Shown here: piece after piece, positions 29,076 to 37,269 of the stretch | Numbering within the stretch: the stretch's first letter is position 1 | Layout: each line of letters starts with the position of its first letter | Source of the DNA: Anaeromyxobacter soli | Lineage (GTDB): Bacteria; Myxococcota; Myxococcia; Myxococcales; Anaeromyxobacteraceae | Reading direction: 5' to 3' | DNA: 64,000 bases | Assembly: GCF_022808855.1 (NCBI RefSeq) | Contig: NZ_JAKZLF010000003.1 | Location: forward strand, 124,001-188,000 | Translations under genes and position numbers: made by a program | The notes under the pieces: generated by a model | Seen by the model: the letters and a program-made list of their open reading frames with translations, nothing else | Database searches by the model: none | What the model was told of the DNA's origin: nothing

Positions 29076-29183
29076 TTGACGTCGGCAGGGCGTGAGACAA
29101 CTTACAGGCGCTGGGCCTAGGGGTCCCCCCCCTCCCCCTCTGGGCCCACGGAGAGCCGGCAGCAATGCCGGCTCTCCTCTTTT
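29076..29183 (+). ncRNA. Possible short RNA between a TTGACG box and a strong terminator
   Basis: TTGACG (29076-29081), a near-consensus -35 element, is followed 17 bases later by a poor -10 region (AACTTA). A perfect terminator hairpin ends the unit at 29183. Transcription from about 29110 would give an RNA of roughly 75 bases that contains no credible reading frame. Its 5' part (GGGCC...GGGCCC) can pair with itself. It matches no RNA family that I know. The unit could instead be the end of a longer leader from upstream. Confidence 0.35.
29151..29183 (+). terminator. Strong rho-independent terminator
   Basis: A 10-bp perfect stem (GAGAGCCGGC / GCCGGCTCTC) with loop AGCAAT is followed by CTCTTTTT. 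It is the strongest terminator in the window, yet no plus-strand protein gene lies upstream of it, which points to a non-coding transcript. Confidence 0.85.
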
Positions 29184-29347
29184 TCCCGGCAGACTTCGCT
29201 CGCACCCGCGCCGCGCACACCCTGCGCGAACCACGCACATGCGTTCCGCTCAGCGTCAAGGCCGTCCATCCGCGGTGACGTGGAGCGCCTCATCCAGCGG
29301 TTCCACGCTCCGTCCGCCCTACCTCCCCGGCCGAGGTGGACGAGCGC

Positions 29348-29376
29348 TTGACCCCAGGCGCGGGCCAGCGTACAAG
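29348..29376 (+). promoter_or_regulatory. Sigma-70-type promoter for the small TIGR04563-like gene
   Basis: TTGACC (29348-29353), a 17-base spacer and TACAAG (29371-29376). Both hexamers match well and the spacing is ideal. The start codon at 29407 follows after a short leader. Confidence 0.75.
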
Positions 29377-29406
29377 GTCGCGGTTGTCCCACAGCACGGA
29401 GTACCG

Positions 29407-29622
29407 ATGCCCGGCACTGACAAGCGCAAGCAGTCCCTGTACTTCCCCGAGGACATGCTGAACGAGATCCAGGCTGAGGCGAACCGGCAGGACCGTTCGC
29501 TGTCGTGGATCGTCCAGCAGGCCTGGCGCATCGCCCGGGGCGAGATCATGCGGTTCCCCTCCGTCAACGACGTGCTGTCTGGCGTTGCGCGCGAGGACGA
29601 GCGCGAGGAGAAGGGCGGGTAA
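29407..29622 (+). CDS. Small TIGR04563-like protein, probable ribbon-helix-helix
   Basis: A 71-residue protein with the opening KRKQSLYFPEDMLNEIQAEA, which I associate with the TIGR04563 family of Myxococcota (from memory, not checked). The layout, one beta strand (QSLYFP) then two helices (EDMLNEIQAEANRQ and LSWIVQQAWRIARGEI), is that of a ribbon-helix-helix DNA-binding protein of the CopG/MetJ class. An acidic tail follows. It has its own strong promoter and terminator, so it is a highly expressed single-gene unit. A regulator or small nucleoid protein is the best guess. Confidence 0.85.
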   Translation: MPGTDKRKQSLYFPEDMLNEIQAEANRQDRSLSWIVQQAWRIARGEIMRFPSVNDVLSGVAREDEREEKGG

Positions 29623-29658
29623 CCACACCCGTTCCGCTCTCTCGCCGGACAGTTACGA

Positions 29659-29701
29659 CGCGCCCGCGCCGGGATTCCGGCTCGGGCGCGATCCGTTTTT
29701 T
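29659..29701 (+). terminator. Rho-independent terminator after the TIGR04563-like gene
   Basis: CGCGCCCG (29659-29666) pairs with CGGGCGCG (29683-29690), with an inner stem GCCGG/CCGGC and a GATT loop. ATCCG and six T residues follow. Strong and correctly placed. Confidence 0.85.
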
Positions 29702-29757
29702 GGCCCTGGCGGGTCGAGGGCGCTACCCTTCGCGGGTCGCCTGCCCTCCCTGCTCCG

Positions 29758-31116
29758 ATGCCCAGATCTCCGCTCATCGACCCTTCCGAAGCGTCCGACG
29801 AACCGCTCTCGAGCGAGAGCTTTCACGAGCTCCCTCCGGAGCTCGATGACGAGGAGTTCGACGCCGTCGACGTGCCGACCGGGGACGAGCCCCTGCGCTC
29901 CGCCCGCGTGCCGCGGCGGAAGCTGCTCCTTGCCGGCGCCGTCGTCGCAGTCCTGACGCTCCTCGCGGGCGGGCTCCTCGGCTACCGCACCCACCACCGA
30001 CGGGCCGTGCTGCAGGACGGGCTCGCGCGCGCCGACACCCTGCTGCGACTCGACACCGCAGCCGGCTACCGGGGCGCCGCGACGCTGCTCGAGCCCCTCG
30101 CCCAGCTCGATCCCCTCGACGCCGGCGGGGCGCGGGCGTTCGCGCTCGCGATGCTCGCGACCGATTACCGCGACGCCTCGGCGGGGCGCACGGCGGAGCT
30201 CCTGCTCGTGGAGCCCATGCGGGCCGACGAGGTCCCGCCGCGGGCGAGCCTCGCGGCCGCGGCCCTCGCGCTCGGACGGCGGGAGGCGGGGGACGCGATG
30301 ACGGCGGCGGTCCGCGCCGGCGCGCTGCCCGAGGCGCGCGTGATCTCCGGGCGGATCGCCCTGCTCGCCGGCAACATCGCCGCCGCCGTGGAGCCGGTCC
30401 AGTCGGCCGCCGAGGCCGGCGCGCCCGCCGCCCTCGCGCTCCGCGGCGACATCCTTCGCCGCACGCGCCGCGATCTCGGCGCCGCCCGCGCGTCCTACGG
30501 GGCGGCGCTCTCCGCGTCCCCGATGCACCCCCGCGCCGCCTTCGGGCTCGCGAAGCTCGCGCTCGCCGGACACGCCACGGACGGCGAGGCCGCGACCGCG
30601 CTGCGACGCGTCCTCGAGGATCGTGAGCGGACTCCCGGACCCGAGCGTGGCCGCGCCGCGCTCCACCTCGCGGCGCTGCGCCTGCGGGCCGGGGATCGCG
30701 CCGGCGCAGACGCGGCGCTCGACGCCGCCGCGCTCGACGCGAGCTCGCGGAGCTGGGCGGAGCGTGCCGCCGCCGTCGAGGCGGCGCAGCGCGGGCCCTA
30801 CCGCGCGGTGGAGGGCGCGCCCGCGGGGATCCGCAGCGCCAGCGACGACGACCCGCCCGTGCTCCCCGCCGTGGCGCCCGCCCCGCCTCCCCCGCCCCCC
30901 GCCGTGGCTCCCGCTCGCCCCGCGCCGAAGCCTTCCGCCAAGGCCCCCGCGGCGAAGGCGAAGACGGCGACCGCGAAGCGCCCAGCCGTGAAGCCCGCCG
31001 CGAAGGCGAAGGCGGCGGCCGCCAAGAAGAAGTCCGGCGCCGCCCCGGCGAAGCGCGCGAAGAGCGCCGCTCCCGTGAAGCGGCCCACGAGCCGCACGGC
31101 CTCGACGCGGCGCTGA
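29758..31116 (+). CDS. Membrane-anchored TPR-like protein with histone H1-like tail
   Basis: A 452-residue protein. The acidic cytoplasmic N-terminus (residues 1-58, many Asp/Glu) is followed by one membrane helix (LLLAGAVVAVLTLLAGGLLGY). An alanine-rich helical-repeat domain of about residues 85-350 looks like degenerate TPRs (repeats such as AALALRGDILRRTRRDLGAARASYGAAL). The tail from about 365 is Pro-rich and then Lys/Ala/Pro-rich (KPSAKAPAAKAKTATAKR), like eukaryotic histone H1 and AlgP. It is followed by amtB 324 bases later. A periplasmic Lys-rich tail could bind peptidoglycan or nucleic acid. Function unknown. Confidence 0.8.
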   Translation: MPRSPLIDPSEASDEPLSSESFHELPPELDDEEFDAVDVPTGDEPLRSARVPRRKLLLAGAVVAVLTLLAGGLLGYRTHHRRAVLQDGLARADTLLRLDTAAGYRGAATLLEPLAQLDPLDAGGARAFALAMLATDYRDASAGRTAELLLVEPMRADEVPPRASLAAAALALGRREAGDAMTAAVRAGALPEARVISGRIALLAGNIAAAVEPVQSAAEAGAPAALALRGDILRRTRRDLGAARASYGAALSASPMHPRAAFGLAKLALAGHATDGEAATALRRVLEDRERTPGPERGRAALHLAALRLRAGDRAGADAALDAAALDASSRSWAERAAAVEAAQRGPYRAVEGAPAGIRSASDDDPPVLPAVAPAPPPPPPAVAPARPAPKPSAKAPAAKAKTATAKRPAVKPAAKAKAAAAKKKSGAAPAKRAKSAAPVKRPTSRTASTRR

Positions 31117-31440
31117 GGCGAGACCGTCGGGGGAGCTCGCTCCCGCGGCGAGGCGCGCCCCGGGGGCTTCTCCGGCGGCGCCAGCGTCCGACCTCACCCT
31201 GAGTGAGTACCGCCCGCGCGTCGCGCCGGCGCGCCGCGGCCGCGCGCCCGCCTGCCTGGGCGGTGTCAGCGTCGCCCGCCCGTGCACGACCGCGCGGCAG
31301 GGCGTGCCTCGGGCCCGGGCAGCGCCTGCCCCAGACCCGCGGGAATGCGCGCTTCGCAGGCGTTTCTCCGCCGGCATGTCGGCTGCAGAGCGACCCGTCC
31401 GGACTCACTCACCCCTGCCCCCCGCCCACCGGAGGACACC
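31117..31440. other. Intergenic region upstream of amtB
   Basis: About 320 bases with no credible gene. The open frame upstream of the amtB start (beginning at 31282) is not protein-like. The only regulatory feature seen is the sigma-54-like element at 31373-31386. No NtrC-type palindrome was recognised. Confidence 0.5.
31373..31386 (+). promoter_or_regulatory. Sigma-54-like -24/-12 element before amtB
   Basis: CCGGCATGTCGGCTGCAG has GG at 31373-31374 and GC at 31385-31386, exactly ten bases apart as in sigma-54 promoters. The GGCA and CTGC parts match the consensus TGGCAC and TTGC imperfectly. It is 54 bases before the amtB start. GC-rich DNA can give such matches by chance. Confidence 0.35.
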
Positions 31441-32808
31441 TTGAGAAAGCTGCTGCTGTTCGCCATCGCCGCCACGCTGCCCGCCGCCGCCTTCGCGGCC
31501 GACCGGGTCGACACCGGCGACACCGCGCTTGTGCTCGTCAGCGCCGGCCTCGTGATGCTCATGACCCCCGGGCTCGCCTTCTTCTACGGCGGGCTCGTCC
31601 GCTCCAAGAACGTCGTCCACACCATGAACCTGTCGATCGTGGTGATGGGCATCGCGGGCGTCATCTGGGCGCTCGTGGGCTACAGCCTCGCCTTCTCCCC
31701 GGGAGGCGCGCTCGACAAGGTGGTCGGCGGTCTCGGCTGGCTCGGGCTGCGCGGCGTCGGCGACGCGCCCGAGGCGTCGCTCGCGGCGACCGTCCCGCAC
31801 TCGGCCTTCATGCTGTTCCAGGCGATGTTCGCGGTGATCACCCCCGCGCTCATCTCCGGCGCGATCGTCGAGCGCGTCCGGATGAAGGCGTACATCCTGT
31901 TCGTCGCGCTCTGGAGCCTCGTCGTCTACGCGCCGGTCGCGCACTGGGTCTGGGCGCCGGGCGGCTGGCTGCGCGGCCTCGGCGTGCTCGACTTCGCCGG
32001 CGGGACCGTGGTGCACATCAACGCCGCGTCCGCGGCGCTCGTGGGCGCGATCCTCATCGGCAAGCGCCGCGGCCTGCGGATGCCGTCCGTGATGCCGCAC
32101 AACGTGCCGTTCGCGATCCTCGGCATGGGGCTGCTCTGGTTCGGCTGGCTCGGGTTCAACGGCGGCAGCGCGCTCGCCGCGAACGGCCTCGCCGCCACCG
32201 GCTTCGTGAACACGTTCTTCGCCCCGGCGGCCGCGGCGCTGACCTGGGGGCTCCTCGAGCTGTTCCTCTACGGCAAGATGTCCGGCGTCGGGCTCGCCTC
32301 CGGCGCGGTCGCGGGCATGGTCGCCATCACGCCCGCCGCGGGGTTCATCCAGCCCGTCTCCAGCCTCCTCATGGGCGGCCTCGCCGCGCTGGCCTCGTTC
32401 GGCGCGGTGCGCCTGCGCCCGCGCCTCGGGCTCGACGACTCGCTCGACGTCTTCGCCGTCCACGGGGTCGCCGCGACGCTCGGCGCGCTCCTCACCGGGG
32501 CGCTCGCCTCGACCGCCGTGAACTCCGCCGGCGCCGACGGCAGCCTCGCCCTCGTCGGGAAGCAGGCGCTCGGCGTGGCGGTGACGATGATCTACTCGGG
32601 AGTCCTCTCGTTCGGGCTCTTCAAGCTCGTCGCGCTCGTCACGCCGCTGCGCGCCGACGAGCAGGACGAGTGGACCGGCCTCGATCAGGCCGAGGCCGGC
32701 GAGCGCGGGTACATCTCGACCGATCTCGAGTCGTCGTCGGGCGCCGCCAGCCCTCACCACGCGCCGCCGATCGCGGCTCCCCAGCCCGCGGGCACCACCG
32801 CGGCGTAG
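31441..32808 (+). CDS. amtB: Ammonium transporter AmtB
   Basis: An inner-membrane ammonia channel of 455 residues. TTG at 31441 directly after GGAGGACACC gives a cleavable signal peptide (MRKLLLFAIAATLPAAAFA). Eleven membrane segments follow, opening with TALVLVSAGLVMLMTPGLAFFYGGLVR. The ammonium-site segments HSAFMLFQAMFAVITPALI and AILGMGLLWFGWLGFNGGS are present, as are the first pore histidine (VVHINAASAALVGAI) and the second (VFAVHGVAATLGALLTG). The cytoplasmic tail is extended and ends in a His/Pro-rich stretch. No glnK (PII) gene is beside it, unlike the usual glnK-amtB pair. Confidence 0.96.
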   Translation: MRKLLLFAIAATLPAAAFAADRVDTGDTALVLVSAGLVMLMTPGLAFFYGGLVRSKNVVHTMNLSIVVMGIAGVIWALVGYSLAFSPGGALDKVVGGLGWLGLRGVGDAPEASLAATVPHSAFMLFQAMFAVITPALISGAIVERVRMKAYILFVALWSLVVYAPVAHWVWAPGGWLRGLGVLDFAGGTVVHINAASAALVGAILIGKRRGLRMPSVMPHNVPFAILGMGLLWFGWLGFNGGSALAANGLAATGFVNTFFAPAAAALTWGLLELFLYGKMSGVGLASGAVAGMVAITPAAGFIQPVSSLLMGGLAALASFGAVRLRPRLGLDDSLDVFAVHGVAATLGALLTGALASTAVNSAGADGSLALVGKQALGVAVTMIYSGVLSFGLFKLVALVTPLRADEQDEWTGLDQAEAGERGYISTDLESSSGAASPHHAPPIAAPQPAGTTAA

Positions 32809-32848
32809 TCCCGTCGCAGCTCCCACACACCCCGGAGACAGATCCTCG

Positions 32849-33607
32849 ATGAAGACCGTCCTGAAGGCGCTCGTCCTCACCGCGCTCGTCGTCGCCGCCC
32901 CCGCTGCCCTGGCCACGCCCTCCACCGTGTTCTGGAGCCCGGCGACGACCTACGTGCAGCCGTACCTCGTGCCGCACCTCACGTACGACACGTACTTCGC
33001 CGAGCGCGGCGCCTACCAGATCGACACCGGCCTCACGCTCGGCGTGCTGCCGTTCGAGAAGCTGCAGGGCGAGATCGGGTTCGATCTGTTCTACCCGGGG
33101 TTCACGAAGAACGGGTTCCTCCTCAACGCGAAGCTCGCCGTGCCGGAGGGCGCGCTCGGCGCCGTCGCGCCGGGGCTGTCCTTCGGGATCCAGAGCCTCG
33201 GGTTCGAGAAGGACGTGAACGACTACGACATCCTGCACGCGACGGCGTCGAAGACGTTCCCCGTCGTCGGGACGCTCGCGGTCGGCGGGTACTACGGCCT
33301 CAACGACAAGCTGCTCGTGGACGAGAACGGCGGCAAGGAGAACGCCGGCTTCATGGCGAGCTGGACGGGGCCGGAGCTCAAGATCGGCGCGCCCGGCCTG
33401 CAGAAGATCGTCCCCTCGGCCGACGTGATGACCGGGAAGAGCGCGCTCGGCGCGGTGGGCGCGGGCGCCGCGTTCTACTTCACGCCGTCCGTGGCGCTGC
33501 TCACCGGGCCGGTGTTCTTCCTCAACTCGAAGGTGCAGCCGGGCGGCAGCGACTGGATGTGGTCGTTCCAGCTCGACGCCGACATCGAGCTCCTGGCGAA
33601 GCGCTGA
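32849..33607 (+). CDS. Predicted outer-membrane beta-barrel-like protein downstream of amtB
   Basis: A 252-residue exported protein with signal peptide MKTVLKALVLTALVVAAPAALA. The rest is built of alternating beta strands ending in aromatic residues (YQIDTGLTLGVLPF, LQGEIGFDLFYP, NGFMASW-like turns, AGAAFYFTPSVALLTGPVFFLN), which fits a small outer-membrane barrel. The last strand ends LDADIELLAKR rather than in an aromatic residue. It begins 40 bases after amtB with GGAGACAG as ribosome site, and a terminator follows, so it is probably cotranscribed with amtB. It may let ammonium or another small solute through the outer membrane; that is inference from position. Confidence 0.8.
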   Translation: MKTVLKALVLTALVVAAPAALATPSTVFWSPATTYVQPYLVPHLTYDTYFAERGAYQIDTGLTLGVLPFEKLQGEIGFDLFYPGFTKNGFLLNAKLAVPEGALGAVAPGLSFGIQSLGFEKDVNDYDILHATASKTFPVVGTLAVGGYYGLNDKLLVDENGGKENAGFMASWTGPELKIGAPGLQKIVPSADVMTGKSALGAVGAGAAFYFTPSVALLTGPVFFLNSKVQPGGSDWMWSFQLDADIELLAKR

Positions 33608-33633
33608 GCCGCAGCGGGTGGGCCGCAGCGGTC

Positions 33634-33677
33634 CCGCGGGGTGTCTCCGGCGACGGGGGCGCCCCGCGGTCTTTTCT
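33634..33677 (+). terminator. Terminator after the amtB unit
   Basis: CCGCGGGG (33634-33641) pairs with CCCCGCGG (33662-33669), followed by TCTTTTCT. The loop is long (20 bases) but GC-rich and may fold further. Confidence 0.6.
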
Positions 33678-33757
33678 GGGACCAGCGGGCCGTCGAGAGG
33701 AGCCGCCCGGCCGCGTCCCGACGTGCGGCCCGGACGGCGCCGCGAAGCGACGGCCAG

Positions 33758-34246
33758 CTACGGCGCGAGCTGCGCGAGCAGCGTGTCGAACACGAACAGC
33801 TCGACGCGCTCGCGCTCCTCGGGCGAGAGCCCGATCATCTGGAACGAGACGCGGACGTTGCCCGCGTTCGGCTTCGCGTCGGTGACGCGCGCGTGGCCGG
33901 AGAGCGCCTCGGCGCCGGGCAGCCGCAGCGAGAAGCGGGCCTCGTCGCCGAGCGGCGGCGCCTTCGCGAGGAGGCAGGAGAAGCCCCCGGTCGAGAGGTC
34001 GAGCGTGATGGCGCGCTCACGCGAGGTGAGGAGATCGAGATCGAGCTGGAGGGCGCGCGCGACGCGGATCGCCTGGCGCGGCGGCTGCCCCTGGGCGACC
34101 GTGAGCCGCTGCGCCGCGAGGAGGGCGCGCGCGAGCTCGTCGCGGCCGGCGTGGTAGTCGTCCCGCTCGATCCCCACGAGCGTGCCCTTGCGGGCCTTCT
34201 CGTGCAGGGTCCGGAACGCGGAGAGCCAGGCGGCGAGGGTCGTCAC
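33758..34246 (-). CDS. PilZ domain protein
   Basis: A 162-residue cytoplasmic protein. A helical N-terminus of about 55 residues precedes a PilZ domain with both c-di-GMP contact motifs: RQAIR (RxxxR) near residue 57 and DLSTGGFS (DxSxxG) near residue 83. Beta strands such as ARFSLRLPGAEALSGHARV complete the barrel. An intact RxxxR and DxSxxG argues that it does bind c-di-GMP. Similar stand-alone PilZ proteins in Myxococcota affect motility or exopolysaccharide. It lies ten bases downstream of the HU gene on the same strand. Confidence 0.88.
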   Translation of the reverse strand: MTTLAAWLSAFRTLHEKARKGTLVGIERDDYHAGRDELARALLAAQRLTVAQGQPPRQAIRVARALQLDLDLLTSRERAITLDLSTGGFSCLLAKAPPLGDEARFSLRLPGAEALSGHARVTDAKPNAGNVRVSFQMIGLSPEERERVELFVFDTLLAQLAP

Positions 34247-34256
34247 GAGAGGCTCC

Positions 34257-34529
34257 TCAGAGCGACTTCTTGAGCTCGGGCGCCGGCTTGAAGCCGACGG
34301 TCTTGGTGGGGGCGATGCGGATCTCGGCGCCCGTGCGCGGGTTGCGACCGACGCGGCCGGCGCGCTTCTTCACGGCGAAGGTGCCGAAGCCGGGCATCGT
34401 GAACCGCTTGTCCTTGCGGATGCCCTTCGCGAGGTGCTCGAAGAGCGTGTCCACGAGCAGGCCCACCTGGCGCCGCGAGAGATCGCCGTGAGCCGCCTGC
34501 ACCTTCTCGATGAGCTCCGCCTTCGTCAT
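34257..34529 (-). CDS. HU-family DNA-binding protein
   Basis: A 90-residue nucleoid protein. It opens MTKAELIEKVQAAHGDLSRRQVG (two N-terminal helices) and carries the HU arm FAVKKRAGRVGRNPRTGAEI with the conserved proline that bends DNA. It ends in PAPELKKSL. These are the marks of HU/IHF proteins. With a single gene it would act as a homodimer. It is followed by the PilZ gene. GGGGAAACGC before the ATG is the ribosome site. Confidence 0.95.
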   Translation of the reverse strand: MTKAELIEKVQAAHGDLSRRQVGLLVDTLFEHLAKGIRKDKRFTMPGFGTFAVKKRAGRVGRNPRTGAEIRIAPTKTVGFKPAPELKKSL

Positions 34530-34668
34530 GCGTTTCCCCGGGAGAGGGAGCGGAAGCTAGCCTCGGCCCCGCGGGTCGGTCAAGCGACGCGCCGGCTTGA
34601 CACGCGACGCCCCGCCCGCGCCGCCGGAGCGAGCGCGGCCCGCGGCCGGGCCCTCCCCGGGCGGCACC

Positions 34669-35487
34669 TCAGGCGATGCCGAGGATGCGCCGCGCCTCCG
34701 CCGGCGTCGCGAGCTCGCGCCCGGCGCGCGCGGCCAGGTCCACCGCGAGCGACACGAGCGCGTCCGAGCCCTTCGCGAGGACGCCCTTCGCGGCGTACAG
34801 GTTGTCCTCCAGGCCGACGCGCACGTGGCCGCCCAGCGCGAGCGCGAGCTCGGCCATGGGCAGCTGGAACCGCCCCACGCCGGCGATGCTCCAGTGGGTG
34901 GGCTCCGGCAGCCCCTCGAGCAGGAACCGGACGTTGCGCTCGCTCGCGGACATGCCGCCCGGCACGCCGAGCACGAACTGCACGTGATAGGGCGCGGCGA
35001 GGTGGCCCTTCTCGAGGAGCCAGCGGAGCGTGTCGAGCATCCCCGCGTCGTAGACCTCGCACTCCGGGACGAGGCGACGCTCGCGCAGCCGCCCGGCGAT
35101 CCGGACGATGTCGGGCCGCGCGTTCTGGAAGACCTCGTCCCCGAAGTTCATCGTGCCGAGGTTGAGGGTGCCCATCTCGGCGCCGTCCACGAGCGAGCCG
35201 AGCCGCTCGTCCACGGACATGCCGACCGCGCCGCCGGTGGAGCACTGGATCACGACGTCGCTGCCCGCCTGACGGATGCGGTTGATGATCTCGCGGAAGT
35301 GCTCGGGCCGCTGCGAGGCGCGGCCGTCCGGCCAGCGCGCGTGCAGGTGGACCGCCGCGGCGCCGGCGCGCCAAGCGTCCACGGCGGCCCGCGCGATCTC
35401 GGCGGGCGTGTAGGGCACGGCGGGGTTCTGCTCGCGCGTCACCTCTGCGCCGACCACGGCGGCGGTGACGATCACCTTCTCGGCCAT
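34669..35487 (-). CDS. kce: 3-keto-5-aminohexanoate cleavage enzyme (BKACE family)
   Basis: Converts 3-keto-5-aminohexanoate plus acetyl-CoA to 3-aminobutyryl-CoA and acetoacetate, a step of lysine fermentation. The 272-residue DUF849/BKACE barrel opens with KVIVTAAVVGAEVTREQNP, followed by AAAVHLHARWPDGRAS (zinc-binding HxH), IQCSTGGAVGMSVDERL and LGTMNFGDEVF. The final helices include GGHVRVGLEDNLY with the conserved glutamate. Because BKACE enzymes differ in substrate, the assignment rests on neighbouring kal, kamE and kamD genes. It is the last gene of that operon. Confidence 0.9.
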   Translation of the reverse strand: MAEKVIVTAAVVGAEVTREQNPAVPYTPAEIARAAVDAWRAGAAAVHLHARWPDGRASQRPEHFREIINRIRQAGSDVVIQCSTGGAVGMSVDERLGSLVDGAEMGTLNLGTMNFGDEVFQNARPDIVRIAGRLRERRLVPECEVYDAGMLDTLRWLLEKGHLAAPYHVQFVLGVPGGMSASERNVRFLLEGLPEPTHWSIAGVGRFQLPMAELALALGGHVRVGLEDNLYAAKGVLAKGSDALVSLAVDLAARAGRELATPAEARRILGIA

Positions 35488-35558
35488 CGTGGCTCCTCCT
35501 ACCGCAACGGGCCGCGCCCTCGCCCGTTCATGACGGATGTCGCCGGATCAACGCACCT

Positions 35559-35957
35559 CTACCTCGGGAACCGCTGCTTGTCCTTGGGGACGACGCAGGT
35601 GCCGGTCGCCCGGCAGACCACCACCGGCGGCGCGAGCACCTCGGCGGCGCTGTCGGACAGGTCCGGGCGAGGCGAGACGACCTTCCGCGCCTCGAACCGC
35701 ATCGCGCGCGAGGTGTTCCCCGCCTTCACGATCTCGCCCTCGGCCTCGACGTAGTCGCCGGCGTGGACGGGCGCGAGGAACTCGACCGCGTCGTACGCGC
35801 GGAACAGCCCCTCGTCGCCGTCGTGGCGGATGAGGAGCTCCGTCGCCACGTCGCCGAAGAGCGCGAGCATCCGCGCGCCGTCGACGAGCGCGCCGCCGTA
35901 GTGCGCGTCCGCCTGGGACATGCGCAGCCGGAGGGTCACCTTCTCGTGCAGCGGCAT
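35559..35957 (-). CDS. kal: 3-aminobutyryl-CoA ammonia-lyase
   Basis: Releases ammonia from 3-aminobutyryl-CoA to give crotonyl-CoA in lysine fermentation. The 132-residue hot-dog fold protein opens [48 protein letters not shown] carries the hot-dog helix and the following acidic turn, and [19 protein letters not shown] is the next strand pair. The size matches the Kal subunit. The ATG at 35957 overlaps the kamE stop by one base. Alone it could be read as a generic thioesterase; the operon fixes the call. Confidence 0.88.
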   Translation of the reverse strand: MPLHEKVTLRLRMSQADAHYGGALVDGARMLALFGDVATELLIRHDGDEGLFRAYDAVEFLAPVHAGDYVEAEGEIVKAGNTSRAMRFEARKVVSPRPDLSDSAAEVLAPPVVVCRATGTCVVPKDKQRFPR

Positions 35958-36724
35958 CAGTGCATCTCCTTGCCCATGCGCTTCAGCACCGCGCCGACGA
36001 TGAAGTTCGCCACCTCCGACGGCCTCGTGCCCGGGCCGAAGCCGGCGTCGTAGCCGAGCTCGACGGCGAGGCGGTGATCGATGCGCGGCCCGCCCAGGAT
36101 CGCCGTCACCCGGCCGCGGATCCCGAGCCGCTCGAGCTCGCGGAGGAGCTGCCGCGCGTTCTCCTTGTGGACGTCGCGCTGGGTCACCACCTGCGAGACA
36201 AGCACCGCGTCCGCCTCCCGCTCCTTGCAGACACGCGCGAGCTGGGCGTTCTCCACCTGCGCGCCGAGGTTCGCCGCCTCGAAGCAGGCGTAGCGCTCGA
36301 GCCCGTAGTCGCCGGCGAAGCCCTTCATGTTCATGATCGCGTCGATCCCGACCGCGTGCGCGTCGGAGCCGGTGCACGCGCCGATGACCACCATCCGCCG
36401 CCCGACCTCGCGCAGCGCGTACTCGTTCAGCTCGTCGAAGCCCTTCTTCCGGACGACCACCTCGGGGACGGAGAGCGCGGCGTAGTCCACCGAGACCGAG
36501 GTCCGGCCGTAGACGACGAAGAAGGTGTACTGCTCCGCCGCCGGCTCCATCGAGGCGACGTGCACCTGGTCCATCCCCATCTTGCGGGCGAGCTCGGCCG
36601 CGGCCTCCCGCGCGCGCTCCCCCGGCGGCACGGGCAGGACGAACGAGAGCTGCACGACGCCGTCGTCGCGGCGGTCGCCGTAGGGCCGGACGATCTGCCC
36701 GGGCTCCCAGTCGCGCGGCCTCAC
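35957..36724 (-). CDS. kamE: Lysine 5,6-aminomutase beta subunit (B12-binding)
   Basis: The small subunit of the adenosylcobalamin- and PLP-dependent mutase that moves the terminal amino group of D-lysine or L-beta-lysine. At 255 residues it is close to the 262 of the clostridial enzyme. The cobalamin-binding DxHxxG motif is visible as [14 protein letters not shown], and the later GG motif as [12 protein letters not shown]. The N-terminal dimer domain has the [13 protein letters not shown] stretch, where family members carry the PLP-binding lysine further on near [12 protein letters not shown]. The GTG start at 36724 overlaps the preceding lipoprotein stop. It needs KamD to work. Confidence 0.93.
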   Translation of the reverse strand: MRPRDWEPGQIVRPYGDRRDDGVVQLSFVLPVPPGERAREAAAELARKMGMDQVHVASMEPAAEQYTFFVVYGRTSVSVDYAALSVPEVVVRKKGFDELNEYALREVGRRMVVIGACTGSDAHAVGIDAIMNMKGFAGDYGLERYACFEAANLGAQVENAQLARVCKEREADAVLVSQVVTQRDVHKENARQLLRELERLGIRGRVTAILGGPRIDHRLAVELGYDAGFGPGTRPSEVANFIVGAVLKRMGKEMH

Positions 36725-37269
36725 GCCTGCCCTCCGATCTTCGCGCTCTGCACGAGCGTGCGGTACGCCTCCACCGCCTCGGCGGCCGCGGGCGAGCGCG
36801 CGGTGAAGAAGAGCTGGTACTGGGTGCCGCCGTCGCAGGCCGCGTACGCCCAGACGTGCCAGCCGCCGGAGTCGCCCTCGAGCGTGACGGCGCTGACGCC
36901 GGCGAGGCGGGTCGGGTGCCGGCGCACGCGCTCGAGCGCCGCTCCGCGCTTCAGGAACTCCTCGGCGCCGGCGAGGCAGGCCTGCTCGTCGGCGTAGCTC
37001 GTGCCCGGCGTCGAGATCTCCATCCGCGCGCTGCCGTCCGGCGCCTCGAGGGTGAGGTGCTGCTCGCCGCCGGACGCCCCCCAGGCCGCGGGCGCCTCGA
37101 AGCGGAGGGCGTGGACCGAGTAGACGAGCCAGCCGTCCCTCCCGCTCGGCACGCCCCTCGGCGCGGGCGAGAGCGCCTGGCGGACGGTGGCGCACCCGGA
37201 GAGCGTCGCGACGGCGACGCAGAGGACGAGGGCGGCGCGGGTGGCGCGCGGAAACGCGGAGTGGCTCAT
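36721..37269 (-). CDS. Lipoprotein of unknown function inside the lysine-degradation operon
   Basis: A 182-residue exported lipoprotein. The signal peptide ends in a clear lipobox ([10 protein letters not shown], Cys26), and the residue after it (Ala) predicts outer-membrane sorting. The mature part is a small beta-rich domain with strands such as [31 protein letters not shown] and a helix-strand ending, resembling PsbP/Mog1-like or DUF1795-like folds; this is a guess. The gene overlaps kamD upstream and kamE downstream by four bases each, so all three are translationally coupled, which is odd for a lipoprotein between two subunits of one enzyme. Confidence 0.85.
   Translation of the reverse strand: MSHSAFPRATRAALVLCVAVATLSGCATVRQALSPAPRGVPSGRDGWLVYSVHALRFEAPAAWGASGGEQHLTLEAPDGSARMEISTPGTSYADEQACLAGAEEFLKRGAALERVRRHPTRLAGVSAVTLEGDSGGWHVWAYAACDGGTQYQLFFTARSPAAAEAVEAYRTLVQSAKIGGQA

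Larger units (their letters stand above)
28891..29406. other. Intergenic region with promoters, a terminator and a possible small RNA
   Basis: About 500 bases separate tilS and the small TIGR04563-like gene. Minus-strand TACTAT (28924-28919) is a likely tilS -10 box. On the plus strand there is TTGACG at 29076, a perfect terminator hairpin ending at 29183 and a clear sigma-70-type promoter at 29348-29376 for the gene at 29407. No protein-coding frame here looks real. Confidence 0.6.

Noticed and set aside
29092-29406. N-terminal extension of the TIGR04563-like protein starting at 29092
   Set aside because: It would cross a strong terminator and a promoter; the residues are low-complexity Pro/Arg.
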